Shown here: in pieces, positions 17,809 to 21,095 of the stretch
Numbering within the stretch: the stretch's first letter is position 1
Layout: the number at the start of each line of letters is the position of its first letter
From: Plantago elongata
Taxonomy: Eukaryota > Streptophyta > Magnoliopsida > Lamiales > Plantaginaceae
DNA length: 21,095 nucleotides
Assembly: GCA_036897095.1 (NCBI GenBank)
Contig: JAYMSP010003098.1
Span: 1 to 21,095 of the forward strand
Reading direction: 5' to 3'
Position numbers and translations under genes: made by a program
Notes under the pieces: generated by a model
What the model saw: the letters and a program-made list of their open reading frames with translations, nothing else
Told to the model about the DNA's origin: nothing
The model's database searches: none

Positions 17809-18186
17809 TGATTTTTACAATTTGTGTTTTTTTTATAAGTTTTCTGTATTGGAATGATGACTAGTACCCTTGTACTAAAGGAATGCTTTTTAGTTAGTTC
17901 CTTTGTATCATGTGTGATTTGTATACACGAATGTTAAGTCTACGTATGTCCCGATCAATGTTATGTGATTTTTTTTTCATTCATTACATGTTTCTTATAT
18001 ATCTGATGTTGATAAGTTATATATATAATGTTTCAAGTTGTTGATGTAATGTTCTGAGTTCTTATATATCTGATGTTGATATGCCATGTATATAATGTGT
18101 TCAAGTTATTTCATGTAATGTTTTTTGTGCATTTGTATAATGTATGCTATTTTTATGGTTCTAATGTTATTAATTATATATTCTGA
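17809..18186 (+). other. 3' flank of the ULP1-like element
   Basis: T-rich 3' UTR-like sequence follows the last stop. Beyond about 17950 the TAATGTT motif resumes. A 67-bp tandem duplication lies at 17994-18127: CTTATATATCTGATGTTGAT occurs at 17994 and 18061. No gene is seen. Confidence 0.6.
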
Positions 18187-18195
18187 TATATTCAG

Positions 18196-18498
18196 GGGCG
18201 AATTACAAAAACTACCCCTTAAAAATTTGCCAATTTCACTTTAGCCCCTCGATTTCAAACAATTACAGATAAATCCAACACGTTGACTGAACGGCCAGCG
18301 TCGCAGTTTCCAGGCCATTCAACCCCTCCACATCAACGCCATATCATCACTCTCTCACCACTTCCATTGACTTTTGGACGATTTTGTAATTTTCAAAATC
18401 GTTTAGTACAAATTGTCGAACGATTATGTAATTGTTTGAAATTCAGGTACTAAAGTGAAAAGTGGCCAAATTTAAGGGGTGGTATTTGTAATTTTCCC
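18196..18498. mobile_element. Non-autonomous Mutator-like element (303 bp) with 71-bp TIRs
   Basis: 18196-18266 and 18428-18498 are inverted repeats of 71 bases, starting GGGCGAATTACAAAAACTAC on the left and GGGAAAATTACAAATACCAC on the right (minus strand) and both ending CAAACAATTAC. The flanks are TATATTCAG (18187-18195) and AATATTCAG (18499-18507), a 9-bp target-site duplication with one mismatch. Long TIRs with a 9-bp duplication are diagnostic of the Mutator superfamily. The 160-bp centre has no coding capacity, so mobilisation would need a transposase from elsewhere. Confidence 0.85.
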
Positions 18499-19172
18499 AA
18501 TATTCAGTGTTTCATTATGGTGCGCAGTGGGTCCCGTTACATTTAATAATATATTCGCCACTTTGCTTGTTGGCGTGACCGGCAGTGTGAACATTATCCG
18601 TCCACACGCAACCTTAATCCATCTGTTAGTCTCACAGACTAATATCCCAATAATAAAAGCCAACCACCGGGCTAATTTTTCACAAACATAATTTACATCA
18701 GAGTTTACGCGGAAATATTTTTTATTAACAATATAAAATACAGGCGAGTGGTTATTGGTATCAGCATGTCTACAACCCCAAAATATAACATATCCAAATC
18801 TCAACTACATGTTAAGATTTTACAGACCAAAATACAACGTCCTACTCTACGAAGAGATTAGCAGCTTCTAAACGTATGCCTCGTCCGTGAATTGGTGCTT
18901 CCCGGACGTCCAACTAATTCCTGTCTGAGGTTAACAAGTTCAAGGGTGAATTTCATAATACACAATGCCCGGATCAAGTAATTGCAATCAACATATTTTC
19001 ACACAATTCAACGAATGCATATAAAAGTCACAGCATGGAGTTTCACAAACAATTTCAGACATGTTAGCTCAATCGAATATATGTCGCGGCCACTAGTATA
19101 CATCCGGTGGCCCACAAAGACCTACGGTTTATCCCTTGATCAGAGGGATCGAGTATTCGGCGTCACAAAGAC

Positions 19173-19446
19173 AAAATCCCGTCATCAAGACAGCGTCACC
19201 GGGGACAATCTCACGTCATACAGACGGTACGTCCCTCAGAAGAAATCCCCGTCATAAAGACGGCGTCACCGGGGACAATCTCACGTCATACAGACGGTAC
19301 GTCCCTCAGACGAAATCCCCGTCATAAAGACGACGTCACCGAGGACAATCTCACGTCATACAGACGGTACGTCCCTAGACAAAAATCCCCGTCATAAAGA
19401 CGGCGTCACCGGGGACAATCTCACGTCATACAGACGGTACGTCCCT
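19173..19446. repeat. 70-bp minisatellite, four copies
   Basis: GTCACCGGGGACAATCTCAC starts at 19195, 19265 and 19405, with a one-base variant at 19335, an exact 70-base spacing. Units also share CATACAGACGGTACGTCCCT and AAATCCCCGTCATAAAGACG. The first and last copies are partial. Confidence 0.95.
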
Positions 19447-19831
19447 TAAACAAAGCACAACACATATGAGAGCTGACATTTATCCATGCTTTTTATAAAA
19501 ACGTTTCACACACGTCACATGCATCATAAATCAGCTTTTCGGGATACGCACATAACCTGATCCTCAGTGAATAAAATAAAATAATATTATATCAAGTCCC
19601 ATCGCTCAATATAATATTACACAGTTATAAAAATCACAGTTATAAAACAGTTATTTCACAAAAAGCAGTATAGGCAGGTATTATGAAGATTCGACCCGAT
19701 ACCTGATTCAGATGCTTGTTTATTCTCGATATCGTTGAATTCCTAAGCTAGTCAGTTCCCTATATTCGTAAAACGTCGTTAATATCTCTAACCGACCGTT
19801 AATGTGACCTTTTTATTTTACTTTCTAAAAT

Positions 19832-19970
19832 TATATCCGGTATATTATTCTTAACAGATAAAATCCAACAACAGACGACAAGTCTGTCTCAGTATAATAA
19901 ACCTATATCCGGTGTAGGACTCCTACCAGATAAATCTCGACAACAGACGACAAGTTTGTCTCAGTATAAT
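19832..19970. repeat. 72-bp spaced direct repeat in the LTR-like region
   Basis: 19832-19898 and 19904-19970 are 67-base copies sharing TATATCCGG, CAACAGACGACAAGT and TGTCTCAGTATAAT. They differ mainly in the segment after TATATCCGG. Confidence 0.85.
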
Positions 19971-20050
19971 TCCAACTTCTAACAGTAACTAACCAATAAT
20001 TACTTCAACAGTGCAATACCATCAACAATAATTTTGTACTATAATTCCCT

Positions 20051-20161
20051 AGTCGACGGCCAGTCGACGTCTACACTCAATCCAAAAATATACAGTCAAA
20101 TTCAAATTCAACAATAGCCCGCAACCTGCGATCATTACTCTACAGTCGACGGCCAGTCGAC
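20051..20161. repeat. Two exact copies of an 18-bp palindromic motif
   Basis: AGTCGACGGCCAGTCGAC occurs at 20051-20068 and 20144-20161. Each copy holds two GTCGAC sites around GGCC, a near-palindrome that could bind a dimeric factor. Confidence 0.8.
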
Positions 20162-20635
20162 ACTAAACTATATACGGTATTTAATATCACCGACTATTTA
20201 ACAGACTAACAGTATAATTTAAATCCCAATTTACGATACTAATGATAATAACAATAATAACCGATAACTAACGATGATTAGCGATAATAAACATGAATAA
20301 CAAGACACTAACCGAGCGAGTGTCGAGCGTGAGGCGAGGTGATGACGGGCAGCGTGACGGAAGTCGAGGCGGTGTTTGACGGAGCGGCACGTTGGAGGAA
20401 TTATTAATTAATTTCTCGCTCGTTATTCGAATAGAATCGAAATACGATCGAGACACTTACCGGAATAATTAGTCGAGTAAACGACTCTATTCCGGGACAA
20501 AGGAGGGGCAGTCGGGTAGTGGTGGCACGGCGGCGATGGGTGGCCGGTGGTGGTTCGCGGCGAAACAGTGGCGGGGGAAGAGGGAAATGAGACAGAGGAG
20601 AAGAAGAGGTGAGAAAAAATGGCAAGTGGAGGCCG

Positions 20636-20643
20636 TATATATA
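20636..20643 (-). promoter_or_regulatory. Candidate TATA box of the LTR-like region
   Basis: TATATATA, followed on the minus strand by ACGGCC and a pyrimidine-rich leader, lies in otherwise GC-rich DNA, which makes chance occurrence less likely than elsewhere in the window. It would drive transcription leftward through the LTR-like region. Confidence 0.4.
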
Positions 20644-21095
20644 GGCGTACAGGTCGGCGGTGGAGGTTCGGTTGCGGCGGCGGGCATGGCCACGTGGTCC
20701 GTGACTCATCTCTGGCCGCCTTCCCTTCGATTGCCACGTTTTTTCCAGGCCGCCATTGTTGACGGAGGTGGAGCAAGGAATGGCGGTTTGGCGTGGTTTT
20801 TGGCACGGGGAGGAACGGCCACAGGCGCGGCAACAGGTGCGGCTCAGGAGCGCGGATGACACAGAGAAGCTGGGCGGTTTTGGCACAAGCGGTCGGTGGT
20901 GTTGGCAAGGCAGCAGGCATGGAGGAATGAAGAATTGGCACGGTGAACAGATTACTAGTTGAATTTGGGGAAGAAAGGTAGCCAAATGACTAAAATACCC
21001 TTAAGAAAAAAGAAAGGAGAAGAAGGAGGCAGGGGTGTAGTGGTAATCTTACCATTATATACACCTGGCTTCTTCTGGCTTCCAAACGACTCGCA

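Larger units (their letters stand above)
13340..18180 (+). repeat. Dispersed TAATGTT motif array
   Basis: I counted about 29 exact TAATGTT on the plus strand and 2 on the minus strand, usually as TGTAATGTTTT or AGTAATGTT, plus many one-base variants (TGATGTT, CAATGTT). Clusters lie at 13550-13900, 15140-15390, 15840-16280, 17325-17515 and 17990-18175. They occur in introns, in one exon and in the 3' flank, and fade outside the element. From base composition I would expect one or two on the plus strand. Confidence 0.8.
18508..21095 (-). mobile_element. Long Ty3/gypsy-type LTR-like region, runs off the window
   Basis: Read on the minus strand, this resembles the long LTRs of Tekay/Del-type chromoviruses. 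It has a U3-like segment with a TATA box (20643-20636), a GC-rich leader and a long non-coding body with tandem repeats. Its distal block includes AAATTCACCCTTGAACTTG (18955-18937) and TGTCCACACTGCCGGTCACG-like sequence (near 18575-18600), phrases I recall from such LTRs. No gag or pol is present. The outer end is beyond the window, and the inner end, near the Mutator-like insertion, could not be fixed. The class is inferred from recalled patterns. Confidence 0.45.

Noticed and set aside
18472..18804. 110-codon minus-strand open frame
   Set aside because: It runs across the end of the Mutator-like element into the LTR-like region, so it is not conserved coding sequence.
19173..19446. Regularly spaced repeats that might suggest a CRISPR array
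   Set aside because: The whole 70-bp unit is conserved, with no variable spacers, and the context is a plant genome. It is a minisatellite.
20404..20985. Long minus-strand open frames rich in Pro, Ser and Arg
   Set aside because: The longest starts at TTG, not ATG. The open frames come from GC-rich, low-complexity LTR-like sequence, they overlap in several frames, and none shows a domain.

Overview
The window looks like nuclear DNA of a flowering plant, probably a eudicot. It is AT-rich, has GT-AG introns, and carries a plant organelle mTERF protein, a ZAT-type C2H2 zinc finger repressor and a plastid-type protein of unknown function. These sit among decayed copies of many plant transposon classes: Ty3/gypsy, Ty1/copia, CACTA, LINE, Mutator-like, and an ULP1-carrying element. 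The species cannot be fixed from sequence alone. There are no bacterial, CRISPR, rRNA or convincing tRNA features.

Layout. 1-110 resembles the end of a Ty3/gypsy LTR. 715-1672 is an inverted-repeat (foldback-like) element whose arms flank a GC-rich minisatellite with 122-bp higher-order periodicity. 3089-4081 (+) is an intact mTERF6-like gene, possibly with an upstream coding exon at 1992-2076. 4194-5368 (+) is a broken gypsy gag-protease. It is cut by a CACTA terminus at 5369, followed by a CACTA subterminal region and a decayed minus-strand PTTA-type transposase-associated gene (to about 6808). A copia 3' end lies at about 6835-7060.

7664-9849 (+) is a complete three-exon gene for a 205-residue, probably plastid-targeted protein. 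Its first intron carries nested tandem duplications. Its 3' flank contains a 90-bp relic of the mTERF6 3' end. 10309-11500 (-) is a 5'-truncated LINE. 11868-12611 (-) is an intact two-finger ZAT-like repressor with an internal 29-residue duplication.

13348-17808 (+) is a multi-exon ULP1-like (C48) protease pseudogene of the type carried by Kaonashi-like elements. Its catalytic Cys codon is replaced by a stop and its catalytic Asp by Asn. Introns, one exon and the 3' flank are filled with about 30 copies of TAATGTT. 18196-18498 is a non-autonomous Mutator-like element with 71-bp inverted repeats. 18508-21095 looks like a long Ty3/gypsy LTR on the minus strand with several internal tandem repeats.

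The three intact genes show no pathway link, although mTERF6 and the 205-residue protein probably both act in plastids. The most distinctive signals are the TAATGTT-saturated ULP1 element, the foldback element with a satellite core, and the mTERF6 relic beside an unrelated gene.
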